A stretch of 40,375 nt of DNA from a virus: positions 1 through 40,375 of the IMG/VR virus record IMGVR_UViG_3300018080_000310, one strand, 5' to 3'. Shown here one piece after another: positions 16,393-24,395 of this stretch. The notes under the pieces were generated by a model that saw only the letters and a list, made by a program, of their open reading frames with translations, was not told the origin of the DNA and did no database searches. The translations under genes and the position numbers were made by a program. The number at the start of each line of letters is the position of its first letter. The stretch's first letter is position 1.

Positions 16393-18252
16393 CTATCTAA
16401 ATTTTTTCGCCACTCGTTTGAGGACGTACCTAATATCTCTGAAGATATAGGTATTAACATTGATGTAACCGATTGACTCGGTTCTGAACCGTACCTTTAC
16501 TCGCGAGAACTTTACCCCACTTGGAATGCGGAACTCTCGCACGTAGCGGAAGGCTTCAACTGTTTCGCCCGAGCCGTAAGTACCTCCGCCATAGAGAGTC
16601 GTCCCGTATGTCTCGACATCTGATTCGATGACATACTCACTGTCTCCAGCGATACGACCGATCTCTACGAAGTCGCCATTATCGTAGGCAGCTTCGACGA
16701 TAAGTTCTTGGCTGCGGGCCATACGCCCCTCAACGACGAACCGTTTGCACTTCTTCAGACGGGTAGTGTCAAGCGGAGTATTAGCTCCTTTAATGTCTGC
16801 TCGAATGGCCGAGGAACCATTGTTCGAGTACCCTGAAAAGATCTGATACGCATCCTCCGTTACGGATGAAGCGCCATGCAAAATATCCCCGTAGATGGCA
16901 TAAGCATTGAAGAGTCCACGACGAATGTCGTACGTCTTCCACTTCCTATTATACAGGAATTGGACGCTATTGTAAGAGTCTCCATTTTCGCGACACGTGA
17001 AAATCACATAATCCCCGAAAACAAAGACGTTTCCTCGGGTGAAATCGTAGCCGGATAGGTCAAGCTGCTCTGACACCGACTCTGGTTTAATGACATCTCC
17101 CTCAATATTGTACTTAAGAAGTTTGAATTCAGGGTCGAGATTTGTTGTATCAATATAGTAAATACCTTCCCCTGTTGAGTTCACGGCCCCTAGAGATTTA
17201 ATTCCTGTTCGTCTTCGGTAAATCTGGTTGTCGAAACTTTCATCGTCGGCCGATGGGCGGACTGTCCAGATTGATTCTGTGTGGTAGCAGTAGACAACAT
17301 TGTCGTAAATCACAACATCTACGATTTCATCAGTCGTGTCCCCTTGGAAAAGGAAAGTCCCCTCGCCTGCAACGCGCGTCGCTGAGTATCCAAAATCAGT
17401 GATACCCCCATTATTCGGCTGCTCATACGAATAGTCACCGGTGATGGCTCCTGAGCCTGGAGGGGTTCCGCCGAATGTTATCTCCCATGCTCCTGTTGTG
17501 TAGTTCACGGTTCCGCTTCCGCCATTGTCGCCTGAAAGCACACCTGATCCATTATCAATGAATGTTTCTTGCGAGTGTTCAATCTTTACAGTTCGTGCGA
17601 CCTGAAGAGTTTCAGCAAAGGTCCCGCTGTAAGTAGCGCTTCCATCTGCGGTGTCGAGGGCTTCACTAGATATGTTTGTATAAGGCCAGTCGGAGTCGAG
17701 GTAGCTAAGACGAAGAATAGCAGAGTTACCAACCTGGTCTTGGTTGACGCGAGAGACATCTCCCCATAGATACATACGGTTCTTTGTGATCGTGATGTAG
17801 CCACGGTAGTTCACCGAGTCATCGTACAAATCAACGTAGCTCGTAGGATTCGCGAGGTTGATGCGGTAAAGTCCTGAGTTTGGCGATGACATAAAAACAA
17901 AAGATCCTGCCGGGGTTCGGTAGGTGGCAAATGCAACACGCTCATCTGGAAGCCCCGTGATGACATCTGTATATGTTTCAGTAGACGCATCCCAGTATTT
18001 CAACTTCGTGGCTGTTTTAACAAATAAATGTTCTGTGCCGTCGAGCGCTGTACCTACGGCCATATTGTCGAGCGCAGTAGAGACGCCAGACGCTGCGCCT
18101 AAGAGACGATCCCCACGAGTAAGCTCAATACGGTCTCCGAGAGTTAGCCAATTCAAATTATAAGAAGCTGCATTCTTCTCAATAGACTCGGGCTCAAGTT
18201 CAGTGATAAGCCCTTTGTCAAAAACATCAATGATCTCTTCTCGGTATGGCAT
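16393..18252 (-). CDS. Tail nozzle / stabilisation protein candidate
   Basis: This 619-residue protein begins with D-V-F-D-K-G-L-I-T-E-L-E, then N-W-L-T-L-G-D-R-I-E-L-T-R-G, a pattern typical of podovirus beta-propeller tail proteins (T7 gp12 and P22 gp10 type). Repeated strand-rich blades fill the rest, ending with a basic tail (VLKRVAKKFR). Such proteins attach below the adaptor ring and form the tail tube or nozzle. The adaptor candidate lies 3 nt upstream in the operon, the usual order. The start ATG 18252 has no Shine-Dalgarno site. Confidence 0.75.
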   Translation of the reverse strand: MPYREEIIDVFDKGLITELEPESIEKNAASYNLNWLTLGDRIELTRGDRLLGAASGVSTALDNMAVGTALDGTEHLFVKTATKLKYWDASTETYTDVITGLPDERVAFATYRTPAGSFVFMSSPNSGLYRINLANPTSYVDLYDDSVNYRGYITITKNRMYLWGDVSRVNQDQVGNSAILRLSYLDSDWPYTNISSEALDTADGSATYSGTFAETLQVARTVKIEHSQETFIDNGSGVLSGDNGGSGTVNYTTGAWEITFGGTPPGSGAITGDYSYEQPNNGGITDFGYSATRVAGEGTFLFQGDTTDEIVDVVIYDNVVYCYHTESIWTVRPSADDESFDNQIYRRRTGIKSLGAVNSTGEGIYYIDTTNLDPEFKLLKYNIEGDVIKPESVSEQLDLSGYDFTRGNVFVFGDYVIFTCRENGDSYNSVQFLYNRKWKTYDIRRGLFNAYAIYGDILHGASSVTEDAYQIFSGYSNNGSSAIRADIKGANTPLDTTRLKKCKRFVVEGRMARSQELIVEAAYDNGDFVEIGRIAGDSEYVIESDVETYGTTLYGGGTYGSGETVEAFRYVREFRIPSGVKFSRVKVRFRTESIGYINVNTYIFRDIRYVLKRVAKKFR

Positions 18253-18255
18253 AGT

Positions 18256-18906
18256 TTAGTAGCTATCACTAAGATCAACCCATTGAGGTGGGTCCCATGC
18301 ATTATCAAGTGTTGAGTCTAAGCGATCATCCCACTCTTCCATCTTGTTCTTGAGATCATCGTACTCACGTCGGATGTCTCGAGACCAAGTGCCATCTTCC
18401 TGCTGGTCGTTAAGCCAGAAGATTCGAGCGCCTTCCATCGAGAGAAGCCTATGGAACGCTTTATTAAAGACAGGCTCAGTTGCTTCTTCAATATCTGCCG
18501 GCATGTACTGGTAGGAAATCAGGAGTGTTTTGCCTGAATTCGCTCGAACTTGTTCCGTAGATAGGAAGATAAGATTGTTATTCGCAGAGTCAATATAACA
18601 ATAACCATTAGTATTTTGATATTGCATACGACGCTGAAAAGGGACGATAGTGACTTCTTCATAGTTGTTTTCAGTAGGATCGAAAATGTAAACCTTGTTC
18701 AAGTAAGTAAAGTCAGTCGGCAGGCTGTATGATGTTGTCCCTGCAGCAAGAGTGTTAGAGCTGTCTTCCTTAACTAAAAAATTCCAATACTTCTCAGTGC
18801 AAATAGTCTGATAAGCTTGGTTTATAAGAAGTAGTTCACGAGACGCTGATAGCCCCTCGTCATCTACATAGAATTGTAGCTGCTCTCGCAGATCTTTTCC
18901 TGTCAT
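18256..18906 (-). CDS. Head-to-tail adaptor protein (P22 gp4 / T7 gp11 type)
   Basis: This 216-residue protein has an N-terminal helical segment (TGKDLREQLQFYVDDEG, then LLLINQAYQTICTEKYWNFL) and a central strand region with S-L-P-T-D-F near residues 60-66, a pattern common in tail adaptor proteins. A helical C-terminal region follows, ending in an acidic, Trp-containing tail. It should form the ring between portal and nozzle. Size and gene order support this. The leader carries the conserved sequence GTTCTTTCAAAATT just 3 nt from the ATG (minus strand, 18910-18923), also found before the capsid genes. Confidence 0.75.
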   Translation of the reverse strand: MTGKDLREQLQFYVDDEGLSASRELLLINQAYQTICTEKYWNFLVKEDSSNTLAAGTTSYSLPTDFTYLNKVYIFDPTENNYEEVTIVPFQRRMQYQNTNGYCYIDSANNNLIFLSTEQVRANSGKTLLISYQYMPADIEEATEPVFNKAFHRLLSMEGARIFWLNDQQEDGTWSRDIRREYDDLKNKMEEWDDRLDSTLDNAWDPPQWVDLSDSY

Positions 18907-18909
18907 ACA

Positions 18910-18923
18910 AATTTTGAAAGAAC
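18910..18923 (-). promoter_or_regulatory. Late-gene leader motif GTTCTTTCAAAATT
   Basis: This is one of four near-identical 14-nt sequences (consensus GTTCWTTMAMAATT on the minus strand) directly upstream of virion genes: 18906, 24286, 25058 and 26319. Here it ends 3 nt before the ATG. Its role is unknown. Confidence 0.5.
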
Positions 18924-18935
18924 ATCAATTTATTT

Positions 18936-18971
18936 AAAGGTAGGGCGCTATTGACGTGACGCCCTACCTTT
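18936..18971. terminator. Strong hairpin terminator inside the virion operon
   Basis: The 12-bp perfect stem 18936-18947/18960-18971 has a 12-nt loop, with T-runs on both strands. On the minus strand it follows the gene 18977-19354 and precedes the adaptor, splitting the late arm into two transcription units unless antiterminated. Confidence 0.85.
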
Positions 18972-18976
18972 TTGAG

Positions 18977-19354
18977 CTACTTAGAAGATTTCTTCGAAGA
19001 TTTCTTCTTTGTGCCCCTTGGCTCCGCAAGGGTTCCTCGCTTGCGTGAGGCCGCTGCGTGCTTTCGTTGTGAGGCTGTTTCCTTTCCGATCTTTTCATGG
19101 ATCTTCTTGTCATCCTCATCATAGTCACCGTCACCATCGAGATCTCCGGCTACTGCTCGGCGGAAGTCTTCATACTCTTCCTTTGATCCTTGGTAGTAAC
19201 CACGTTTCTTATAGATGTTCACCATGTAATCAGCTTCCGCTTTGTCCCCAAATTTTGGGTCATAGATGAACTGATAGGCAGACTTGATCGGCCCTATGCG
19301 GCCGTTTTCTCCTTCTCGTTTAATGAGATAGATGAATCCTGGTACTTGAGACAT
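18977..19354 (-). CDS. Small protein with EF-hand/dockerin-like calcium loop
   Basis: This 125-residue protein has an N-terminal part of about 60 residues, then D-L-D-G-D-G-D-Y-D-E-D-D near residues 71-82. That fits a calcium-binding loop of EF-hand or dockerin type (Asp at loop positions 1, 3, 5, 7 and an acidic residue at 12). The C-terminus is a lysine/serine tail (KKKSSKKSSK). A calcium-dependent structural or cell-wall role is possible. It is next to the lysis genes and is followed by a strong terminator. No phage family is recognised. Confidence 0.7.
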   Translation of the reverse strand: MSQVPGFIYLIKREGENGRIGPIKSAYQFIYDPKFGDKAEADYMVNIYKKRGYYQGSKEEYEDFRRAVAGDLDGDGDYDEDDKKIHEKIGKETASQRKHAAASRKRGTLAEPRGTKKKSSKKSSK

Positions 19355-19380
19355 AAATAGTATTTATTAATCTTGAGTTA

Positions 19381-19389
19381 ATTGTATCA
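19381..19389 (-). promoter_or_regulatory. Extended -10 promoter for the EF-hand-like gene
   Basis: On the minus strand TGATACAAT fits the TGn-TATAAT extended -10 pattern with one change. It overlaps the stop of the upstream gene and lies 26 nt before the ATG at 19354, giving a leader of about 20 nt. Confidence 0.45.
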
Positions 19390-19608
19390 CATCCCTAGAG
19401 GTCTATTGTCTTGAAACCATTTCTTCATACCAACAAGCACTGTGTTGATAGTCGGCGCAAGCCAAGTGACCTCTGGAGGAAGTTCCCCACTGGCTATCCA
19501 GTAGGATAGGCCAGCTACAAGCGCTGAGCCGAAGGACCATGTGAACACTTTCATGATGTTCGCAAGGTCCGCTTTGCTTAGTCGTCCTGGTTTTGATTGT
19601 TTCTCCAT
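19387..19608 (-). CDS. Two-helix membrane protein, holin candidate
   Basis: This 73-residue protein has a basic N-terminus, a hydrophobic helix at about residues 20-40 (VFTWSFGSALVAGLSYWIA) and a second, weaker one at about 47-62 (VTWLAPTINTVLVGMKKWF). Size and topology match class II holins. It lies 10 nt after the M23 peptidase on the same strand, consistent with a lysis cassette. Its leader contains AGATTAATAAA, which also precedes the next gene at 19354. Confidence 0.65.
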   Translation of the reverse strand: MEKQSKPGRLSKADLANIMKVFTWSFGSALVAGLSYWIASGELPPEVTWLAPTINTVLVGMKKWFQDNRPLGM

Positions 19609-19618
19609 ATGCTTTTTA

Positions 19619-20302
19619 TTAATCTGAATTATTCCCTCTGATTGGGATCTTTTCCAGATCTTCGTCAGAGATACCTACAGCCTCACGACGCATCATCTGG
19701 ATGATTTCGTCAGGATGCATGTAAACACGCTCACCTTCCGGCGTGACGTACCACAACTCCCCGTGTTGTTCGGCCTGTAAGAAGAACGGCCACGGGCGTT
19801 TAGCCACGCTTTGCGCGAACTCTTCGTCGATAGCGTTTTCAGTCTCTTCGATCCAACAGTGGTTACCCCAGCCGTGGTTATATTTACTGTCGTGTTTTTC
19901 GAAGGCGATTACACCATCGCAAGGGGCGAGGACAGGTGAGCGAAAATCAGCCCATCCTGTCTTCCCGTGGTTCAAATCAATACCTGGGTGGTATACGCCA
20001 TTAGACGTTTTACTGAGCCATGAGTAGCCCGTAAACCTGTCATACGCACACGGAATATTCTCCAGAGTATCAATGTACTTGAGCCGAGGGTCGATGTAGA
20101 GAGCTTCAACTTCCTCCCTTGTCATTCCTTGCGTATAGATGTTCCAGTTTGATGGTTTCTCACGCATGATTTCGTAATGAACATGGGGTCCGTTTGAAGC
20201 ACCTGTAGTCCCTAGGTAGCCGAGAAGCTGCCCGCGCTTGACTCGCTGACCTTTCCTAACGATCAGCTCATCAAAGTGCGCTAAATGGTGATGATTATTC
20301 AT
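19619..20302 (-). CDS. M23-family endopeptidase with circularly permuted halves
   Basis: This 227-residue protein contains all recognisable LytM/M23 elements, but in swapped order. Residues 6-45 hold what is normally the C-terminal half (H-L-A-H-F-D-E, then V-K-R-G-Q-L-L-G-Y-L-G, then G-P-H40-V-H42-Y-E). Residues 104-151 hold what is normally the N-terminal half (Y-H105-P-G-I-D109-L, then A-P-C-D-G-V-I-A-F and G-W-G-N-H-C-W-I-E). Each zinc ligand set occurs once. In-frame stops just upstream (TGA, TAA) fix the start, so no N-terminal part is missing. M23 enzymes cut peptidoglycan cross-bridges, so this is likely the endolysin. The linker (residues 46-103) and acidic tail are unknown. Confidence 0.8.
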   Translation of the reverse strand: MNNHHHLAHFDELIVRKGQRVKRGQLLGYLGTTGASNGPHVHYEIMREKPSNWNIYTQGMTREEVEALYIDPRLKYIDTLENIPCAYDRFTGYSWLSKTSNGVYHPGIDLNHGKTGWADFRSPVLAPCDGVIAFEKHDSKYNHGWGNHCWIEETENAIDEEFAQSVAKRPWPFFLQAEQHGELWYVTPEGERVYMHPDEIIQMMRREAVGISDEDLEKIPIRGNNSD

Positions 20303-20310
20303 ACGCTTTC

Positions 20311-20319
20311 ATTATACCA
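20311..20319 (-). promoter_or_regulatory. Extended -10 promoter giving a leaderless peptidase mRNA
   Basis: TGGTATAAT on the minus strand is a perfect extended -10. Only 8 nt separate TATAAT from the ATG at 20302, so transcription should start at or within about two bases of the start codon. Confidence 0.65.
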
Positions 20320-20332
20320 AATTTATCTGAAG

Positions 20333-20644
20333 TTAGCTCTTTTTGATAAACTCTTGAATTGTATTAGTGAGCAGTGCCACGAGCGTATCCTGCTGTTTTG
20401 CCACGCTTTTCAGGGTCGCTTCAATGGCGCTTAGTCGTTCACTGTGGTAGCCGTGAAACTCATTATTTTTTTTTAGCTCCTGCTGAGCATTTGAAACATC
20501 TTTCTCTAGCTCTGAAATCTTTGTCTGGTTTTGTGAGGCGATTGTGTAGATTCGTGTAATCCAGCCAATGAAAGCCCCAACGAGACCTACCACGGTTGCG
20601 ATAAGTCCTACCGACACTGCTGTTGACTGGCTGATAACGTTCAT
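20333..20644 (-). CDS. Membrane-anchored coiled-coil protein, lysis-associated
   Basis: This 103-residue protein has an N-terminal hydrophobic helix (residues about 10-32, VGLIATVVGLVGAFIGWITRI), then a long heptad-like coiled coil (about 40-95). This layout is seen in phage i-spanin-like or holin-like proteins of the haemolysin XhlA type. It lies just upstream of the M23 peptidase on the same strand. A lysis role is inferred from topology and position. Confidence 0.7.
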   Translation of the reverse strand: MNVISQSTAVSVGLIATVVGLVGAFIGWITRIYTIASQNQTKISELEKDVSNAQQELKKNNEFHGYHSERLSAIEATLKSVAKQQDTLVALLTNTIQEFIKKS

Positions 20645-20660
20645 AACACCGAAAGAAAAA

Positions 20661-20798
20661 TCAAAGCTTTAGAGCTTCTTTTAGGGATCTAACAGATACC
20701 AAAACCCCCTCGACCTCAGTCTCGGTCATTTCGGGCTTTACGGTTGACTCGATGTGTTCGAGCCATTCTTTCAATGCTTTTTTTGCTAAGTTATTCAT
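20661..20798 (-). CDS. 45-residue helical protein, unknown function
   Basis: The peptide begins MNNLAKKALKEWLEHIES and ends KEALKL. It is charged and probably two helices. The start at 20798 follows an A/T-rich leader (AATAAAGTAT), a context shared with other genes here. It fills the gap between the spike gene and the lysis genes on the same strand. No family is recognised. Codon pattern and lack of any other gene in the gap support it. Confidence 0.55.
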   Translation of the reverse strand: MNNLAKKALKEWLEHIESTVKPEMTETEVEGVLVSVRSLKEALKL

Positions 20799-20807
20799 AT
20801 ACTTTAT

Positions 20808-22652
20808 TTAGTAGAGTCTTGTGTATTCAAGGTGAACAGATAGGATTACCGGCTCCGCTGTTGGGCTATTACCCCCATCGAGCGCAACACGAGAAATCTT
20901 TGCCCCAATGATGTCTAGCCTTTCAATATCGGCTGCATCAATTACTAGGCTTGTTGTATGTACGACATCGTTTGCCGTAGCAGGAATATCAATATCTCCT
21001 GTCACCTCTGTTCCTGACGCCGTAGGAGAGGCTGCGTTTCCTGTATACGAGCTGAAGGTTGTCCAGTCGAGCTGCCATTGCACCTCCCCACTATTTGTTG
21101 CGTAGGCTTCATTAATCCCCCATACAATGTGAAGTGATACATCCTTTGTTGTATCTACATCGTGATCAAGTTCGACAGTAAGAACGCTGTCATCACCAAT
21201 CGTGTATCGCCAACCAGTAAGGTTGTTATAGATAATCTGTGTAGGTGGCGTAGAGCCATTGCCCAGATCCCCGTTTGAGAACGAGTAGTGGGCATGGAAG
21301 TCTTCACTTGGACTTCCGCCAAGAATAAGAGTTCCATCTGGTGCTGACCAGTTGTTCGTTGTACCTCCATCTGCTGATACTGTGTTTGTTCCAAGATCAG
21401 TGTCGACATCACATGCAGAATCAAGTGTAGCCTGCGTACCACGCTGACCAGTTACGACGTAATCCCCGTCGATCGTACCTACGGCTTCTGCAAGATATAC
21501 CTGAGAAGCTACTGTTCTATATGTATCGAAATCTCCAAGAGAACGATCTGTCTCACAGTTAATTCCACCTTCGCAGCTTCCTGATCCGAGATCGTCATCG
21601 AAGTAAATTGGCGATTGGCTTCCGACGAACCACCCTGCTTGAGCAACAATTCCAGCGTTTACATCAATACCGAGAGAGTTCATTCCGACAATATCTAGGC
21701 CGCCAACAACGGTGAACTCCCCACCCGGAGCAACAGATAGGTAGTAACCGGTACCGGTAATGTTTCTGTCTGTAATCACACATCCAGCGTAGAACCGCAC
21801 ACGGTTTCCTCCGTATGACTGAATGAATGGCAAGTCACCACCGTCATTAGGGTTAAGAGAAGATGAAATGTAGAACACCTCACCACCGATCTGAGTTAGA
21901 TCATCAACCTCAGAATACTGGATCGTCATTCGTCCAGATTCGATATAGAGGTTATCACCAGTGATCTTTACCTTGCTCAAAGTAAACTCAAGGTTCGCTG
22001 TGGCGATAGTAGATCCAGAACCGCAAGCGAGCTCGGGGAACTTCATGAGGTCTACTGTACCTCCTGCTGGAGAGAACTGAGCAGAGTCAATCCCCGTTCG
22101 AGAAGACATACGACCGTAGATTGTGTTTCCATCATTATGACGCACAATAATTTGCCGCTGGTTTCCGAGAACATCATTGACATAAAGAATACGCCCTTGC
22201 CACTCTTCGTCTGTCAGCGTAGCACCGTCTACATCAAATACGATTCCACGGGCAGTAGTGGTAGAAGAAACGCTGCTGATGTTTCGGGTTTCCTCAACTT
22301 CTGGCACACCTTCAATAGTGACGAAGGTCGCATTGTGAACTGTGAAGTCTAGGTCGTGAGGGGCATCTGTATTTTTAAGAACAATCTTATGCGTAGCCTC
22401 GCTACCCATTGGAATATCCATGTAAGCCCTACCAATGGTCTGATACGGATTTCCTGTTGTCCCGTCTCCCGTGTCATTGTCACCGTTCGTACTATCAACA
22501 TATATATTGGTCATTGCTGACCCTAAGTTAAAATAAGTACGAGAAGCTGCTACTGCTGCCTTAATATATTCGTTCAAAGTGCTAGGATCGCCAAGTAGTC
22601 GGTAGGGCTCCGCGATGCGCGCACTTAGATTTTTTGGTCCGAAGCTATTCAT
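20808..22652 (-). CDS. Tail spike candidate with beta-helix-like fold
   Basis: This 614-residue protein starts MNSFGP, shared with the next gene upstream. After a short helical head, residues about 48-75 contain the motif I-Y-V-D-S-T-N-G-D-N-D-T-G-D-G, then P-Y-Q-T-I-G-R-A, which is the usual entry into right-handed beta-helix phage spikes. Repeated short strands and Asn/Gly turns continue to about residue 370, followed by a beta-sandwich-like C-terminal domain. It probably recognises or degrades surface polysaccharide; no catalytic residues can be assigned by eye. Confidence 0.75.
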   Translation of the reverse strand: MNSFGPKNLSARIAEPYRLLGDPSTLNEYIKAAVAASRTYFNLGSAMTNIYVDSTNGDNDTGDGTTGNPYQTIGRAYMDIPMGSEATHKIVLKNTDAPHDLDFTVHNATFVTIEGVPEVEETRNISSVSSTTTARGIVFDVDGATLTDEEWQGRILYVNDVLGNQRQIIVRHNDGNTIYGRMSSRTGIDSAQFSPAGGTVDLMKFPELACGSGSTIATANLEFTLSKVKITGDNLYIESGRMTIQYSEVDDLTQIGGEVFYISSSLNPNDGGDLPFIQSYGGNRVRFYAGCVITDRNITGTGYYLSVAPGGEFTVVGGLDIVGMNSLGIDVNAGIVAQAGWFVGSQSPIYFDDDLGSGSCEGGINCETDRSLGDFDTYRTVASQVYLAEAVGTIDGDYVVTGQRGTQATLDSACDVDTDLGTNTVSADGGTTNNWSAPDGTLILGGSPSEDFHAHYSFSNGDLGNGSTPPTQIIYNNLTGWRYTIGDDSVLTVELDHDVDTTKDVSLHIVWGINEAYATNSGEVQWQLDWTTFSSYTGNAASPTASGTEVTGDIDIPATANDVVHTTSLVIDAADIERLDIIGAKISRVALDGGNSPTAEPVILSVHLEYTRLY

Positions 22653-22653
22653 A

Positions 22654-23616
22654 CTAAGTCAGGTAAGGTAATCGTTCGTTAGATGTTCTAAGGTTCACAT
22701 TCTGACCACCTGTCATATTAGCGACAAAAGAGTAGCCGACAGGACTTCCGGACTTAAGGTAAATCTTTGATCCTTTAGCGCCTGTAGAGTCATACTTGAT
22801 TTTCAAGTACCTGTTCCCACCATAGATTCCCCGTACAAACACATCGGCGGGTGCATTAGAGTTTCTGTGCCATAGGTTTTCACCGGGATCATCACTGTCA
22901 TCAACATAAATAGCAGAAGATCCTTCAATCAACTTAGTGACATCACCTTCGACATTTGCGCCCCCGAAAGTGAACTCAAGGTCTGTACCAGTTCCTGTGT
23001 TATCACAAACAAACTTATTCTGATTAACACCGGAAGTTTCTACAAACAGGTCATACCTAGCACCACCATTATTATCTATCTCAAAGAACCCACCAACAGT
23101 AGACGGGATACGCACAGAGTTCTGCCCAAGCTCAGGGCTGATCAGTTCTCCGCTCGCAGTATTGGCTCCTACTGGGTAGTAATCAGCGGCATTTGGATCA
23201 TCATCAACCATGATCGTTTGCTCACCAATATCCACGAAGATTGGGCCATTACCGCCATTATCACAGACAAGCATCCCCATTCTTGTTCGTTTTGGAAGCG
23301 ATCCATAGTGGCCATAGATTGGCTTAATGTAAACCTGCTTAGCGCTGGCCGTAAGCGAACCGTCGTGGATGATGTCTACTTTAGTTTCGTACATCGGCTC
23401 AGTATGAAACAGAAGCGTATTAAAAGACGCATTGAATAACACCCCGATCTCGCTGTCGAGCGTGATCCCTAAGAGCATTTGTTCGCCACGATAGTAGTCT
23501 GTCTGCCACCTCAAATCCCCCAGCTCGCCTGAGTCGGCATTAGCATCGTGGACGATAGGAAACTCAAAGTCTGTCCACGGACGCACTCTTGAGGCTTGTG
23601 GTCCGAAGCTATTCAT
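22654..23616 (-). CDS. Fibre or spike-like protein sharing the MNSFGP N-terminus
   Basis: This 320-residue protein is strand-rich with many Gly, Asn and Asp. Its first six residues, and the start-proximal bases GGTCCGAAGCTATTCAT (plus strand, about 23600-23616), match the start of the downstream spike gene (about 22636-22652). The shared N-terminus could be a common docking peptide. Segments such as V-D-D-S-D-D-P-G-E-N-L-W-H-R-N-S recur with variation in the protein. A tail fibre, capsid fibre or spike head is likely; the family is not recognised. Confidence 0.7.
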   Translation of the reverse strand: MNSFGPQASRVRPWTDFEFPIVHDANADSGELGDLRWQTDYYRGEQMLLGITLDSEIGVLFNASFNTLLFHTEPMYETKVDIIHDGSLTASAKQVYIKPIYGHYGSLPKRTRMGMLVCDNGGNGPIFVDIGEQTIMVDDDPNAADYYPVGANTASGELISPELGQNSVRIPSTVGGFFEIDNNGGARYDLFVETSGVNQNKFVCDNTGTGTDLEFTFGGANVEGDVTKLIEGSSAIYVDDSDDPGENLWHRNSNAPADVFVRGIYGGNRYLKIKYDSTGAKGSKIYLKSGSPVGYSFVANMTGGQNVNLRTSNERLPYLT

Positions 23617-23620
23617 AGGC

Positions 23621-24286
23621 CTATCTAAATGTTGCAGTGAACTCCCCTGTGCCTGAAGGAGCTGAGACCTTTAATGTGTAAACACTAAGACCAGTGAAGT
23701 CAAAAGACCCACCAGCCTCAACTGTAGTATCGTCTCCAAACCCACCGCCATCAGATTCGGTTTCCATTGCGATAGTAAGGTTTACTGTTCCCGTATTAAC
23801 AAGCGCGCCAGAAATCGAGGCGCGACCAAGGTCGACAGCTACGTCATATTCAGTAGGTGACGAGCTAATAGCTGCGCTCTCATAAGTCTTGTAAGAATCC
23901 GTAACAATATTTGAAACTTCACCCATGTCAAAGCTGAGGTCGGTTGGCGCGAACATTTCTGACTCGTATGGATCAGAGCTTCCTACAACGACATTACATA
24001 TAACATTACTCGAACCTACGCGGATTAGGCGCAGATGCGCGACTGGACGATTTCTAAATTGATAAAATCCTGGCTTAAGCAGGAAGCCTTCTGTTGCTGT
24101 TGGAGCAACATTCGGATCCCAGCTGATCCGGATGTCTTCTGTAACATAAAGGTCCAGGGCATTTATCTTCCCGGGTACTTCTTGATCCGCTCCGCCTGCT
24201 GTATCTAGCAGGTCGAAGAGTTTTGTAGCAGTGTTTGTGACGCTGATCACGTGAGCTGCGGCGCTCTTGAGGTCTTTAATAATCAT
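23621..24286 (-). CDS. Virion structural protein, beta-sandwich-like
   Basis: This 221-residue protein starts after an extended -10 promoter and a 48-nt leader. The N-terminal half looks like a small beta-barrel head protein (DLYVTEDIRISWDPN). The C-terminal half (S-I-S-G-A-L-V-N-T-G-T-V-N-L-T-I-A and V-E-A-G-G-S-F-D-F-T-G-L) resembles an immunoglobulin-like or decoration fold. Its place just after the capsid genes suggests a capsid decoration or head-completion protein. No family is recognised. Confidence 0.7.
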   Translation of the reverse strand: MIIKDLKSAAAHVISVTNTATKLFDLLDTAGGADQEVPGKINALDLYVTEDIRISWDPNVAPTATEGFLLKPGFYQFRNRPVAHLRLIRVGSSNVICNVVVGSSDPYESEMFAPTDLSFDMGEVSNIVTDSYKTYESAAISSSPTEYDVAVDLGRASISGALVNTGTVNLTIAMETESDGGGFGDDTTVEAGGSFDFTGLSVYTLKVSAPSGTGEFTATFR

Positions 24287-24297
24287 AAGACTTATTG

Positions 24298-24311
24298 AAT
24301 TGTGAAAGAAC
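24298..24311 (-). promoter_or_regulatory. Late-gene leader motif GTTCTTTCACAATT
   Basis: This is the minus-strand copy of the shared 14-nt leader motif, ending 11 nt before the ATG at 24286. It lies downstream of the extended -10 at 24342, so it is inside the mRNA leader. Confidence 0.5.
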
Positions 24312-24341
24312 GTTAATAATATAACGCGAGGCTTTGCTTAT

Positions 24342-24350
24342 ATTATACCA
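24342..24350 (-). promoter_or_regulatory. Extended -10 promoter TGGTATAAT
   Basis: This is a perfect extended -10 on the minus strand, just after the terminator at 24356-24381. Transcription should start near 24335 and give a leader of about 48 nt before 24286. The leader contains CCTCGC at 24326-24331. Confidence 0.7.
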
Positions 24351-24355
24351 GAAAC

Positions 24356-24381
24356 AAAAAAGAGGCGCGAACCTCTTTTTT
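24356..24381. terminator. Bidirectional terminator after the capsid genes
   Basis: The 10-bp perfect stem 24356-24365/24372-24381 has the loop CGCGAA and T-runs on both strands. It ends the capsid transcript (gene 24396-25058) and is followed at once by a new promoter. Confidence 0.9.
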
Positions 24382-24395
24382 GTTTTTTGACGATT

